Shown here one piece after another: positions 1 through 8,740 of a stretch of DNA of 64,000 nt. How positions within the stretch are numbered: position 1 is the stretch's first letter; the number at the start of each line of letters is the position of its first letter. The notes under the pieces are model-generated. The model did no database searches and had not been told where the DNA came from. It saw nothing but the letters and a program-made list of their open reading frames with translations. The position numbers were made by a program, and so were the translations under genes. The DNA lies in contig NZ_CP034433.1 of NCBI RefSeq assembly GCF_003952345.1, positions 1,364,001 to 1,428,000 of the forward strand, given 5' to 3'. This DNA is from Iodobacter ciconiae (GTDB lineage: Bacteria > Pseudomonadota > Gammaproteobacteria > Burkholderiales > Chitinibacteraceae).

Positions 1-1
1 T

Positions 2-961
2 TTTGGGGCGGGAAATTTGCCTTTGGCCTGGCGGGAGCAGCTAGCCGACTCTGGAGTAAGACTGTTATTTTTCAGGCCGGAAGTAAAAATATTGTCGCTC
101 GACAGGCAGCGCCTGCGACGCTTACATCGTAAGCTTGCGGTGATTGATGCCCGTATCGCATTTATTGGCGGGATTAATATTTTGTCTGATTTTGAGCCTG
201 ATCAGCCGGAGCTGGCGGCCCGTTATGATTATGCCGTAAGTATGGCTGGCCCCTTGGTGGCTCAGTTGCATGAGTCAGCCGATCATTTATGGCGGCATAC
301 TGCCTGGGTGCAGCTTAAGAAAAACTGGGCGAAAAAAAGCACAATCAAGCCATCAAGTACTTTATCAGGACGCGCGCGCGGGCAATTTTTATATCGGGAT
401 AATTTACGGCACCGGCATGATATAGAGCGCGAATATTTGCGTGCGATTTTGCATGCTAAAAGTGAAATTATTATTGCTAACGCCTATTTTTTACCCGGCT
501 ATCGTTTACGCCATGCCTTAATTTATGCCGCCAAGCGGGGAGTGAATGTGGTGCTCTTGGTGCAGGGGCGGGTTGATCATGCCTTACTTCACTATGCCAG
601 CAGAGGGTTTTATCAGCAGTTTTTAAGTGCCGGTATTCAAATTTATGAATATCAAAAAGGCTTTATGCACGCTAAAGTCGCTACGATTGATGGTATATGG
701 GCCACCGTAGGATCGAGTAACATTGATCCTTTTAGTTTGTTACTGGCTAGGGAGGCGAATATTTTTGTGTGCGAAAAACAATTTGCATGTGAGCTGCGGA
801 TGGATCTTAAGCGTGCCTTACAGGAGGACGCAGTACAAATTAAAAAAAGTGATGTGGAACGTGATCGCTGGATTTACCGGGTTTTACCCTGGTTATGCCA
901 TGCGGCGGTTCGGCTGATGATGGGGATGAGTGGCTACGGCGGGCGGCGCTACCTGGAATAG
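2..961 (+). CDS. clsB: Phospholipase D family / cardiolipin synthase (ClsB-like), 5' end cut by window edge
   Basis: The reading frame is open to the left edge, so the true start lies outside the window; the TTG at 17 is only the first possible start inside it. Two HKD catalytic motifs are visible. The first is HRKLAVID (about residue 37 counted from the TTG) followed by AFIGG; the second is HAKVATID (about residue 218) followed by TVGSSNIDP. Paired HxKx4D motifs define the phospholipase D superfamily, and the spacing and the second-motif context match bacterial cardiolipin synthase B. Such enzymes join phosphatidyl groups to make cardiolipin at the inner membrane. A PLD-family phosphatase or nuclease is less likely. 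The gene ends at TAG; nothing downstream on the same strand follows it. Confidence 0.85.
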   Translation, partial: FGAGNLPLAWREQLADSGVRLLFFRPEVKILSLDRQRLRRLHRKLAVIDARIAFIGGINILSDFEPDQPELAARYDYAVSMAGPLVAQLHESADHLWRHTAWVQLKKNWAKKSTIKPSSTLSGRARGQFLYRDNLRHRHDIEREYLRAILHAKSEIIIANAYFLPGYRLRHALIYAAKRGVNVVLLVQGRVDHALLHYASRGFYQQFLSAGIQIYEYQKGFMHAKVATIDGIWATVGSSNIDPFSLLLAREANIFVCEKQFACELRMDLKRALQEDAVQIKKSDVERDRWIYRVLPWLCHAAVRLMMGMSGYGGRRYLE

Positions 962-1128
962 CTTTTATGCTTACTCCGGCAGCGCTTGATATTGATAAAA
1001 TGGGCTGTTAGCAAACAGGTGGGCTCTGAGCAGGCTGCTGGATCGCTTGTTCCCCGAAAAATATCATTTGGGGTCTGCAACTTTGAAGTCAGAAGGGGCG
1101 GTGACTGTGCCTAGCCACCCCTGCGCTG

Positions 1129-1572
1129 CTATTTGAAAGCACTAAGGTCTGTGGTTTCGGTTTCTGCAAATTCTGGTTTGAATAAGGCTAAATCCCGTAC
1201 GTTTTTTTGCACGGCAACAGAGGCAAAAAGACTAAGCAGGTACGACATTGCATAAAAGCCTTTTTCGCTGGAGGTGAGCGTTGCATTCCATAAGCCTGCA
1301 GCAAGGAGTAACAGTGCCGCAGCAATAGAAATCCAGCAAATTCCGAAATAAAGTCCGGTAACAGGAATATCTTCCAATTTATCCCGAACTGATTTTTGTA
1401 ATGAAATTGCGGCAAATAAACCATATAATAGCAGGGTAAAGTAATAGCCTTTTTCATTAAGTGCCATTGTGGCATTCCAGAGGCCGATAGAATAGGTCAG
1501 CGTTCCGATAAAAAGTGCAAGCCAGGAAGCACCAATAAAGGCCCCGGATGGGCCGCTGTGTTTTGCTTTCAT
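1129..1572 (-). CDS. yiaA: YiaA/YiaB family inner membrane protein
   Basis: A 147-residue hydrophobic protein made of two copies of the same two-helix unit. The first covers roughly residues 10-65 and contains GLWNATMALNEKGYY; the second covers roughly 72-130 and contains GLWNATLTSSEKGFY. The repeated GLWNAT...EKG(Y/F) signature and length match E. coli YiaA (YiaAB two-helix domain). Four transmembrane helices are expected, with a short charged tail. The molecular function of the family is not known. It is a single gene with no close partner; convergent with the upstream PLD gene. Confidence 0.85.
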   Translation of the reverse strand: MKAKHSGPSGAFIGASWLALFIGTLTYSIGLWNATMALNEKGYYFTLLLYGLFAAISLQKSVRDKLEDIPVTGLYFGICWISIAAALLLLAAGLWNATLTSSEKGFYAMSYLLSLFASVAVQKNVRDLALFKPEFAETETTDLSAFK

Positions 1573-1918
1573 ATTTTATCCTTTGTTTATGGCTGACGAA
1601 TTCAGGGAGGGACTTTTTTCAAAATAATCTAAATAAATAATATCTTTTCATAAAAGTCAGCCAGAGATTAAATTAACTATGATTTAATAGCAAGCATAAT
1701 GACAGCAAGAGTGGGAGTAAAAAGGGCAGAGAGGCAAAAAGATATAATTCATTGTTTTTTTGCAGAGAAAAATTCAATGATTAAATATTTGAAAAATTAA
1801 ATTTTGAAAATATATGCGGATAGGTGTATTTGCGTACACCAAAACCACTAGGCGCCGGATTTTTATTATAAATTAAATAATAAACAGAGCCATAAATTTA
1901 TAATATAAAGTGATTGAT

Positions 1919-2143
1919 TCATTTTGCTGGCTGAATAACTAAGGTCTTGCTGCTGTATGGGATTGTGTGTGCTGATAAGTAAATCGGCTTATTCTTTAAT
2001 TTGAGCCAAATTATATTTGCCCTGGTGCTTTCTAGCTTCGCTAATTGTTCTGCAATATATTCGGCACCAATTTGTAAAGCAATCCTTTTACCTGTGTGTG
2101 CAATGAGCCGGTTATGGTTAAAATGGTCTTCTACTAATTCTTT
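1919..2143 (-). pseudogene. Possible remnant of a dihydroneopterin aldolase (FolB/FolX)-like gene
   Basis: A 74-codon open stretch on the minus strand, closed upstream by TGA at 2144-2146 and ending in TGA at 1919-1921. It has no ATG. The peptide runs from KELVEDHFNHNRL through RIALQIGAEYIAEQL and WLKLKNKP to VIQPAK. The pattern R-x-A-L...E-x-(I/V)-A-E-x-L followed by (I/V)-x-L-K-L-x-x-K-P resembles the C-terminal half of FolB/FolX-type tunnelling-fold enzymes, compared from memory. Without a start or the N-terminal half it is more likely a fragment than a working gene. It may also be chance open sequence. Confidence 0.35.
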
Positions 2144-2209
2144 TCAATGTTATTTAATGCGAATTAAGCCTTTTTAGAAGGTTGAAAAGCGCTCAGAACT
2201 GGCGTCATG

Positions 2210-2277
2210 CCTGCTGGCCGGGTTCTGCTGACAGCTGATTTACAATTGTGCTGAGTAGTAAATCAAGAGCCAGCAGG
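2210..2277 (-). terminator. Nested hairpin downstream of the DUF1615 gene
   Basis: The outer stem CCTGCTGGC/GCCAGCAGG (2210-2218 with 2269-2277) encloses an inner stem GATTTAC/GTAAATC (2237-2243 with 2258-2264). It begins 10 bases past the stop of the minus-strand DUF1615 gene, so a 3' end or terminator role is likely. There is no strong T-run, so intrinsic termination is uncertain. Confidence 0.4.
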
Positions 2278-2286
2278 TTCTGTATT

Positions 2287-3519
2287 TTATATGGCCGGTG
2301 CCCGGCTCAGGCAGGTTTGGTAGCGCCCTTCGACGCGTTTGGCAAACCATTCCGTAGTCAGTTTTCTTGTGATTTTAGGGCTGTGTAAATCAATTTGCGG
2401 CATAACTTCCCGGCTTGGATTGCCCGCTAGGTTAAATACGCGCTGATAGAGTGCTGTCTGGCTAAATCCTGTGACTTTTTCCAATAAAAGATCGCGGCGG
2501 ATTTCTTCATTACTCAGGTTTAAGCGCCTGCCTAGTTTTTGCAGGGCTTTTTCTGTGCTGCTGCTCTGGCTCATCGGATAGCCCCTTTCGTAGCGCAGTA
2601 AATCACCATCCAGATCCATATTATCTGCAGCGAGCTTATTAACTGCGGCTTGAAAAGCTGCATTACGGCTGGCATAGCGGCCGGCATTAAAATCGGCAAA
2701 GCGATAAATCATTTTACTGTAAGGTGCCGGGTATTGCAGCAGGATGGCGGTGCCAAAATACACGCCGCCCTTACGGGTAAAAACTTCATTTCTTACGCTG
2801 CCACGGCGCGCGTAGGGGTAGGGCCAGGCGCGCACATGGCCTTCGGCGAATTCTACACTGACCTGCATAGGGCCGCCCGTACGGATGGGGTTGCTCATAT
2901 TAAATGGCAGGCTGAGGCGTTTGGCATCATTAGCCAGGTCTTCAAATACGGCATTCATCTGTGCTTCGGTTTGCAGCTTATCGATACGTTCTTTGTAGCT
3001 AAGCCCGCTGGGAGAATTTTTAAGCAGAGCGGTTTGCACGGCGATCAGGGGGATGTGATATTTGCCCGCTTTTTCTTCAACCTGCTTCCAGACGATTTTT
3101 CCCAGGCCTGGCACGGTTGGATCGCCTTGCCAGCTGGATTCTTGCTCGATCACAGCCATGGCAGCGCAAAAGTATTCCGGTGTGTAAGGAATTTTCAGTG
3201 CAGTAAAGGCATCGACTAAATCATTTTTCCAGCCATTACGCTCGCTGATTTTAGCGGGGAGCAATCTACTAACCAGCGTTTGGGCCTCAAGCTGGTTGAT
3301 TGATTTAACTGCAGGCACTGGCGGAGCAACGATTACAGGGGGCTCGGCTACGGGAGCGGGTGCTGGGGTGGGGGCAGATGCCGCAGGCTGGATTGGCTCG
3401 CTGGCAGCGGGGCTAATGATTGCAGGCGGAATCGGGGTGCTGGCGCAGGCTGCAAGCAAAGTGCAAAGTAAGAAGGGGGATAGTTTATAGGGCAGCACGG
3501 TTTGGGCCAATTCATGCAA
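2287..3519 (-). CDS. DUF1615 family lipoprotein
   Basis: A 410-residue protein with a lipoprotein signal peptide; the lipobox LLAAC puts the lipidated cysteine at residue 25. A Pro/Ala-rich linker (about 27-72) follows, then a long conserved domain containing AMAVIEQESSWQGDP, RTGGPMQVSVEFAE and FADFNAGRYASRNAAFQ. These match the DUF1615 family. The Glu in the EQESSW stretch and the later GGPMQV and FNAGRY segments recall lysozyme-like transglycosylases, so a peptidoglycan-related role in the envelope is plausible but inferred. Single gene, followed by a nested hairpin. Confidence 0.8.
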   Translation of the reverse strand: MHELAQTVLPYKLSPFLLCTLLAACASTPIPPAIISPAASEPIQPAASAPTPAPAPVAEPPVIVAPPVPAVKSINQLEAQTLVSRLLPAKISERNGWKNDLVDAFTALKIPYTPEYFCAAMAVIEQESSWQGDPTVPGLGKIVWKQVEEKAGKYHIPLIAVQTALLKNSPSGLSYKERIDKLQTEAQMNAVFEDLANDAKRLSLPFNMSNPIRTGGPMQVSVEFAEGHVRAWPYPYARRGSVRNEVFTRKGGVYFGTAILLQYPAPYSKMIYRFADFNAGRYASRNAAFQAAVNKLAADNMDLDGDLLRYERGYPMSQSSSTEKALQKLGRRLNLSNEEIRRDLLLEKVTGFSQTALYQRVFNLAGNPSREVMPQIDLHSPKITRKLTTEWFAKRVEGRYQTCLSRAPAI

Positions 3520-3561
3520 AAGGGCGAGCTTAGGACAAAAGCCCCGCGCCCGCCAATTTTT

Positions 3562-4281
3562 TTAGTTTACAGGATAGAATTTCTGGTTCATGCGGTCGCA
3601 GTAGGCAATCAGATTAGGCTTACTCATTGCATATTGATGTGTAGCTGAATCAAAAAGCGGACAGAGCACGCTGCGTATAAAGGCATAAACCGTGGCATCG
3701 GCAGCGCATATTTGATCTCCCATTAAATAGGTTTTATCTGCTATAAAATCGGCCAGTGCGTCCAGATCCTTTTTAGCCAGCTGAATGATATCGGCTTCTT
3801 TATGCAGTGCAATGCCCTGAATACGTAATTTGGCATTCATTTTACGGCGCACTTTCCAGATGATTAGACCACGGATAAAAGCAGGGATACGTTTAAATAT
3901 TTTTTTTGGGCCTTTATCAAAGTTGGCATCAATGGCCCAGCGATCTCTGAGCGAAATATAGTAAAAATGCTCTTCCAGCATTTTTTCAAAAGCCCAGGCA
4001 ATCCCTCGCTCGGCGGGGGTGAGCGAGGCATCAAAATTAATCTGGTGTTTTTGTTCCAGATAAAAACGGATCAGTGTGGAGTCATCAATGAGGGCATCAC
4101 CTGTTTGCAGATAAGGCATTTTCCCCTTGGGGGCTTTGGCATAGCCCCCTGTCTGGCACTGGTAGTTGCAGCCTGCCATCTTAAGAAGCAGTTCTGCTTT
4201 TGTGACAAAGGGGCTCATATCAGGTAAGCCAAAGGCGGGACCAAAGGTATAAAGAATTATCATTGTGTCAGTATCACTCAT
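3562..4281 (-). CDS. Glutathione S-transferase-like family protein (metaxin/Fax type)
   Basis: 239 residues. The N-terminal thioredoxin-like half (about 8-85) contains LYTFGPAFGLPDMSPF, the cis-proline region GKMPYL and the DDSTLIRFYL helix. An all-helical C-terminal half follows, including FIADKTYLMGD and the GST N-capping-type segment AADATVYAFI. This arrangement fits the metaxin/'failed axon connections'-like branch of GST folds rather than classical detoxification GSTs. Substrate unknown. An alternative start at residue 7 (4263) exists; neither start has a strong ribosome binding site. It lies 47 bases downstream of the cysteine hydrolase gene on the same strand and may be co-transcribed with it. 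Confidence 0.75.
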   Translation of the reverse strand: MSDTDTMIILYTFGPAFGLPDMSPFVTKAELLLKMAGCNYQCQTGGYAKAPKGKMPYLQTGDALIDDSTLIRFYLEQKHQINFDASLTPAERGIAWAFEKMLEEHFYYISLRDRWAIDANFDKGPKKIFKRIPAFIRGLIIWKVRRKMNAKLRIQGIALHKEADIIQLAKKDLDALADFIADKTYLMGDQICAADATVYAFIRSVLCPLFDSATHQYAMSKPNLIAYCDRMNQKFYPVN

Positions 4282-4328
4282 TAAGAAATAAAGTTATTTT
4301 GCCGGTGGGCTGATTTGTTTTGTCCGTT

Positions 4329-5873
4329 TCACCAAAGGGCCTGCGATTTATCTTTATTAATAAGTGCGGATAGTTTTTCTTGTAACTGATCCGGCTCACG
4401 TTTGCCGTCACGAAACATAATAACGGGGCTGAAAACAGGGGTTTTACCGATGGATAGCTGTGCAACGTTATCCGGGCTAATCGTGTAGCGCCCCAGTGTT
4501 TGCGCCAGTGGCCAATCCAGATCCGGGAAAACAACATAGGCCAGCTCGGAGCACACAATGCGCTCATGCGTCATGACGTCAAAATTAAAATCGTACTCTT
4601 TGCCCAGCTGCTGCACTGCTGTGAGCGCGGCATTACGCTGATAATCTTTATTGGTGTGGCGCTGATCGCGCAGCACTACAAGATCATCAATATTCATAAA
4701 GTGATCAAGCGTGCTTAGCGTTACACCGGAGCGTAGCGCTTCGACAATCCGCTTTCCCTGCCGCACCTGCTCCTGCCACTGGCCTGGGATTGTGTCCCAT
4801 GCGCCTATTTCTTTTAGCTCTGCCTCGCTGCCCAGCCATAAAGCCATATGGCCATAGTGGCCGGGAATCATTTTATCGGTGAGGCGAAAAGGTGTTTTTT
4901 CCAGCAGGATATCCAGTGGCTTCATTTCTGCTTCAAGCCGGGCAAGTGCATCTTTATCCAGTTTACGCAGCTTACCGCTACGCGTTTGCACCAGCCCCAC
5001 CATCTGGCCAAAGCCAAGGCTCAGGCCAAAGCTGAGCGTATTCACAGCCACTTTTTTCTGCTGATTAAAGTCTTCCAGCACAAAGCCCGTAATTTGCAGC
5101 GGGCTGATCCGGGCGGTTTTGCGCTGGTTCACATACCAGACAGTGCTCTGGCTGAGTGCATAGAGATATTGTTCGGTGGTATTGGGGGTGATACCGCTTT
5201 CGCGCTGGATTTTAAAATACTGATCGACTAAGTCGCTGGCTAAACGCAATTGGTTATGTACATCGCCAGAGCGATATTGGTGGATAAGCTGGTCAATTTG
5301 CACGGTGTTTTTTATATCGTAATTGAGCAAATAGCGGACTTCAGCATTTTGTACATAGGGCTCGATCGCAATCTGATAGCTATCCATCAGCACCAGCGCT
5401 GCAGCCAGCCCGCGTTCAATATCTAAAAGTGTGTTTTTACCCGTTTCATCATAGGGGTTGAGGGATGGCGCCCATCTGTGGGCGGTATTGCAAAGCTCGG
5501 GCAGGCCTACTGTGCTTGGTTTCTGGATATTAAGGCGGATAGGCGAAGTCAGTGAAAAACAAGGGGCTACACGCTCTACTTCAGGCATTAAAAGTGCACG
5601 TATGGCCAGATAGCGCTGAATAATACTGCGTAATTGCTCGCTTTGCTGACGATTTAATTTAGGCGTATCGCTGCTACTGATAATTTGGTGCAATTCAGCA
5701 AAGCGATAGGCTTCTGAGCGAATGCTAATGAGCTCGCTGATATGGTTTTGAAAATCCTGTAAATTACTGGCCGCATGGGCGGGTATGCAGAAGCTAAAAA
5801 ATAGCGCTGCCCATTGAAACCACCGTGTAGTACGGGTTATCAGAGATTTAGGCAGGAGAGTGTGGGGTTTCAT
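4329..5873 (-). CDS. YiiX/YebB-like (NlpC/P60 superfamily, permuted papain fold) cysteine hydrolase
   Basis: The start at 5873 (MKPHTLLP, preceded by GAGAA) gives 514 residues with a signal peptide ending near HAAS. The N-terminal 300 residues are helical and unassigned. The C-terminal third has the hallmarks of a permuted papain-like hydrolase: the catalytic-type histidine in GHYGHMALWLG (about residue 342) and the cysteine in IVCSELAYVVF (about residue 441). These match the YiiX/YebB (peptidase C92) family. An N-extended start at 5915 would run deeper into the upstream gene and lacks a signal sequence at its front. It overlaps the 3' end of the ceramidase-like gene by 26 bases, suggesting translational coupling. 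Substrate unknown; periplasmic location is inferred. Confidence 0.75.
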   Translation of the reverse strand: MKPHTLLPKSLITRTTRWFQWAALFFSFCIPAHAASNLQDFQNHISELISIRSEAYRFAELHQIISSSDTPKLNRQQSEQLRSIIQRYLAIRALLMPEVERVAPCFSLTSPIRLNIQKPSTVGLPELCNTAHRWAPSLNPYDETGKNTLLDIERGLAAALVLMDSYQIAIEPYVQNAEVRYLLNYDIKNTVQIDQLIHQYRSGDVHNQLRLASDLVDQYFKIQRESGITPNTTEQYLYALSQSTVWYVNQRKTARISPLQITGFVLEDFNQQKKVAVNTLSFGLSLGFGQMVGLVQTRSGKLRKLDKDALARLEAEMKPLDILLEKTPFRLTDKMIPGHYGHMALWLGSEAELKEIGAWDTIPGQWQEQVRQGKRIVEALRSGVTLSTLDHFMNIDDLVVLRDQRHTNKDYQRNAALTAVQQLGKEYDFNFDVMTHERIVCSELAYVVFPDLDWPLAQTLGRYTISPDNVAQLSIGKTPVFSPVIMFRDGKREPDQLQEKLSALINKDKSQALW

Positions 5874-6603
5874 ATTTTCTCGATAGCAAAATAAACAGGC
5901 AGGCCAGGCTTGCAATCAGATGTTTGAGGGTATGGCCGGAAATAATCTGATGCAGGGCATTAAACCAGAGTATATCTTGCAGCTCGGCGATTTTAGCCAA
6001 AATATAGCAAAGGCTTGCAGATAGCATAAGCCAGAAGGCACGATGCTTTCTACTGATTTGCCATTGCCATAAAGGTAGCAGAATCAAAGGCAAAGCCTGT
6101 AGTAATAGATAGGGGCGCAAATCTTGTGTGAGCACCCAGTATTCCACAGAAAATATAGCCCATAAGGCCAGTGGCACAGCAAACCACTGGCTTTTTAGCT
6201 GCCCGTGTAATTGGCTGGCAAGGGCTGCCAGAAAACCTGCACAGGCCAGGGCAATCGGCAGACGATCCCAGATTAGTCGCGTGTTATCCGGGGCGAGGTG
6301 ATACCAGGCCGAGCCCAGCGCGGTGAGAATCAGGCTGGAAAAACCTAAAAGCCAGCCTGTACGGCTAATGCCCCTCTGAGGCCAGCTTAGTTTTAAACCC
6401 CAAAAACCAATAATGGCAAAGCCCAGATTAGAGAATACATCGCAAAAATTGGGTACTCCCAGCCCTATACGCTGATCAGCAAAATCATGGTAATGCGCAT
6501 GCTGGGCAATGGGGCCATGCCAGAGCATCAGCAGGGCCAGCAGGGCGATAATCCATAAAGCAGGTTTGAAGCAGGCCTGGGCCGTATTGGTTTGATGATG
6601 CAT
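5848..6603 (-). CDS. Ceramidase family (CREST superfamily) membrane protein
   Basis: 251 residues with about seven predicted membrane helices. The motifs expected for alkaline ceramidase-like CREST hydrolases are present: NFCDVFSNLGF near residue 52, GSAWYHLAPD with a His after the second helix, WDRLP, and SGHTLKHLIAS in the last helix carrying two further histidines. These His/Ser/Asp residues form the zinc site in the family. The natural substrate in bacteria is usually unknown. Its end overlaps the next gene (papain-like hydrolase), so the two are probably an operon. Confidence 0.8.
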   Translation of the reverse strand: MHHQTNTAQACFKPALWIIALLALLMLWHGPIAQHAHYHDFADQRIGLGVPNFCDVFSNLGFAIIGFWGLKLSWPQRGISRTGWLLGFSSLILTALGSAWYHLAPDNTRLIWDRLPIALACAGFLAALASQLHGQLKSQWFAVPLALWAIFSVEYWVLTQDLRPYLLLQALPLILLPLWQWQISRKHRAFWLMLSASLCYILAKIAELQDILWFNALHQIISGHTLKHLIASLACLFILLSRKYETPHSPA

Positions 6604-6620
6604 TAAATGCCTTTTAATTA

Positions 6621-7039
6621 TTAGCCAGCAACGATTTTTATCCAGCGCGAGTGAATCCAGCCCTGTTTACATTTGCCACGATAAGGTGCTGATTTTTTTA
6701 ATTGCCGTGCTGACGTTACAGTCGTCGGATTTGTTTGCCGAATAAACAATGCCCACCCATTTTTGATTTTTTGAGGATGAGCAAACGTAAAAGCTTTGGC
6801 CTTCTTTGAATTTATCGCTGAGGGATACCCTGTGCCTGGGCCGGTTCTGACAGCCAGAAACTTGTCACCGCCTTTTCGTAAGCCTGTAACCTGGCTACCC
6901 CAGGACAGGCATCCATGTATTCACTGCTCCTGATGTAAATGGGTATAGCCGGGCTTGCGTGAGCAAGGCCAGATAAAAGCATGCTGATGATCAGCATTAT
7001 GTGTTTTATGGTTTTCAGCCAATGGTTATGGATAAACAA
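6621..7039 (-). pseudogene. Frameshifted SH3-domain exported protein
   Basis: Only the first 75 codons are open from the ATG at 7039 (signal peptide ending HASPA). The rest of the protein can be followed by changing frame. After DACPGVAR the next frame reads VTGLRKGGDKFLAVRTGPGTGYPS, a typical bacterial SH3 RTGPGT motif. Another frame gives LSDKFKEGQSFYVCSS, KWVGIVYSANKSDDC and STAIK. A return to the second frame gives SAPYRGKCKQGWIHSRW and IKIVAG, then TAA at 6621-6623. Three indels, one in a run of A, are needed to restore the gene. The start overlaps the end of yfaP by 14 bases. Confidence 0.75.
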
Positions 7040-7802
7040 AGCTGCCCACCAGTGTTAAATCTCCTGTTTTACGCATAGGGATATTAAACAGCTGCTGTTT
7101 CTCGTGCAGCGTGTTTTCGTAGTTGATGATGGAAAGCTGGGCAATGGTCATTGCGGGCTTTTCATCATAGCCACCGTAGTAGTTCACATACACCAGATAG
7201 CGGCCTTTAGGCGGACTTGGGTTGGCGTAGATTTCCGGGCCGTAGCCTGAGGTGACGTCCACATCCAGTGCGCCACCGTTTTTGCTGACACGGTTGCCAT
7301 AATAAGTGTGTTCGCCATCCGGGCTAATGACGTGTAAATCCAGATCGGTGTTATTGGTATTCCACGACAATACAACGCGTAGTTTGGTTTGCGGGCGGTC
7401 TTTATTGCTGTCAAAAAATTGTGTGACAGCGCGCTCTTTACCATCCGGGCTTTGAATTTCAACGCTATTTGCTCCACGGCCAAAAGAGTAGGGACGGGAG
7501 AAACTGCCGTCTGCATCAACCCGTAGCGGCATGGGCACACCGTTGACAATGAGCCGGTAAGGCGGATTGTTTTCTCCTTTGGCGGGTTCCTTGGGTGTTT
7601 TGCCGATATGCCCGCGGATCAAGGCCATCTTGCCCTGGTTTTCAGGCGTATTCACCAGCGTGGCCGGATATTGTACGTTTTGTATATAGCGCTCAGGCTT
7701 ACCCGCCGTATTGCGCCAGCCGCCAGCGGGGGTGTCGATCTGCAAACCGGCGGCAGCGGCAAAAGGACTCAAAAGGCAGAAAAACAGGGCTAAAGGCTTC
7801 AT
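7026..7802 (-). CDS. yfaP: YfaP family protein (DUF2135)
   Basis: Start placed at 7802 (MKPLALFFCLL), which directly gives a signal peptide ending AAAAG; the longer frame from 7874 adds 24 residues with no signal character. The 258-residue protein contains the DUF2135 signature DLDLHVISPDGEHTYYGN, then GALDVDVTSGYGPE and PPKGRYLVYVNYYGGY. This matches E. coli YfaP. The preceding domain looks Ig/PEGA-like (RLIVNGVPMPLRVDADGSF). It belongs to the yfa cluster with yfaS, where E. coli has the same neighbours. Probably periplasmic; biochemical role not known. Confidence 0.85.
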   Translation of the reverse strand: MKPLALFFCLLSPFAAAAGLQIDTPAGGWRNTAGKPERYIQNVQYPATLVNTPENQGKMALIRGHIGKTPKEPAKGENNPPYRLIVNGVPMPLRVDADGSFSRPYSFGRGANSVEIQSPDGKERAVTQFFDSNKDRPQTKLRVVLSWNTNNTDLDLHVISPDGEHTYYGNRVSKNGGALDVDVTSGYGPEIYANPSPPKGRYLVYVNYYGGYDEKPAMTIAQLSIINYENTLHEKQQLFNIPMRKTGDLTLVGSFVYP

Positions 7803-7856
7803 GATGTTGGTCCGAATAGTGCGCGTTAGTGCAGAAATATGAGAAAACCTAAGATC

Positions 7857-7980
7857 TGTAGACACAGAGAACACAGCGTTTAAAAGCAGAGTACAGAGAA
7901 AATATACGGAATGAGTTGAGGTTTTACTCCGCTTTTCTATGTGTGCTTTGTGTTCTTGCAGATCTTAGTGTCTACAGAAT
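7857..7980. repeat. Imperfect inverted repeat between yfaP and the yfaQ-like gene
   Basis: The sequence AGATCTGTAGACAC near 7856-7869 and its relatives AGATCTTAG and GTGTCTACAG near 7959-7977 face each other across about 90 bases. The left arm continues as ACAGAGAACACAG and the right arm carries TGTGTTCTTG. A related 'ctccgtg..ctctgcgttctccgtgg' tract occurs at 14316-14353. It looks like a dispersed intergenic repeat, not a gene. Confidence 0.45.
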
Positions 7981-8031
7981 TTTTTGATTTTAGCCTTGTG
8001 TTTCCAGAACTTTTTAGAGTATTCGGGTATT

Positions 8032-8442
8032 TCACTGCACCCCCACAAGGCGTCTTGCCATGGCTTCGATAAACGCCTCGTCGTGGCCGCGCGGGTGGTG
8101 GCTGAAGGCAAGGTGCAGGTACTCGTGGGCGAGGGCGATTTCATCGTCCTCGCTGGCTAGTCCGCGGATATAAATGCGTTTTAACTGGTGATCCGCAAAG
8201 GGCAGGCCACTTTTTAACTGGCAAACGGTATAACGTGCAGGCGGCGCATAGCCGGTTTCCAATGCCAGCGTGCTATGCCAGCCACGCGCCAGTTGACTCA
8301 GCTTTTGCTGGATTTCTGGCAAAGGCTGGCAGGGCGTGCTGGCTGCGGCTTGGTGGCTGATGAGCAGCAGCATTAGGCCAACACAAAGCCAGCCGTAGGG
8401 CAGGTGAAACCCTATACGCGCTAAGCAAATTGTTTTTTTCAT
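8032..8442 (-). CDS. Short YfaQ-like (DUF2300 C-terminal) exported protein with HEYLH motif
   Basis: Start placed at 8442 (MKKTICLARIGF), giving 136 residues with a signal peptide ending AAAST. Any longer start would translate the dispersed repeat upstream, so it is rejected. The mature part contains CQPLPEIQQKL, ARYTVCQLKSGLPFAD and a histidine-rich end, IALAHEYLHLAFSHHPRG followed by EAFIEAMARRLVG. This corresponds to the C-terminal part of E. coli YfaQ (DUF2300, over 500 residues). The HEYLH segment resembles an HExxH-type metal site. It lies in the yfa cluster between yfaS and yfaP, so it is a reduced partner of that system. Confidence 0.7.
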   Translation of the reverse strand: MKKTICLARIGFHLPYGWLCVGLMLLLISHQAAASTPCQPLPEIQQKLSQLARGWHSTLALETGYAPPARYTVCQLKSGLPFADHQLKRIYIRGLASEDDEIALAHEYLHLAFSHHPRGHDEAFIEAMARRLVGVQ

Positions 8443-8500
8443 TAGCAAGCAGCGAAAAAGCATAACAACTACGCACTTTGCATAGGGCTTTTTAAAGCCC

Positions 8501-8725
8501 CCTTGAAACACGCCGGAGCGAGGAACAAGCGGGGCGGGGTTTCGGCCAGGGAGCGAGGCAGCGAGCCAATCCCGCCTGCCGCCGACTCGATTGTCCGCAG
8601 CGCAGGGGCCTTCGTGTTTCGTGGGGTCGCCTTCTTTGGCTTCGTTTCTTGGCGAAGCAAGAAAGGAAGGCCCCTGCGGGGGCTCCCGCTCCAAAATCAA
8701 CGTGCCGAAGGCACTAAAAAGCTTT
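8501..8725 (+). repeat. Dispersed ~220 bp repeat, copy 1
   Basis: Almost the same sequence occurs inverted at 14000-14224. The shared core runs from TTGAAACACGCCGGAGCGAG through CCGCCGACTCGATTGTCC and GTTTCTTGGCGAAGCAAG to GCACTAAAA. Inside it, GCAGGGGCCTTC pairs with GAAGGCCCCTGC, so the element can fold on itself. No start, Shine-Dalgarno or protein family supports coding; open frames here are by-products of the repeat. It separates yfaS from the yfaQ-like gene. Confidence 0.85.
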
Positions 8726-8740
8726 TGCTTAGCGCATCTG

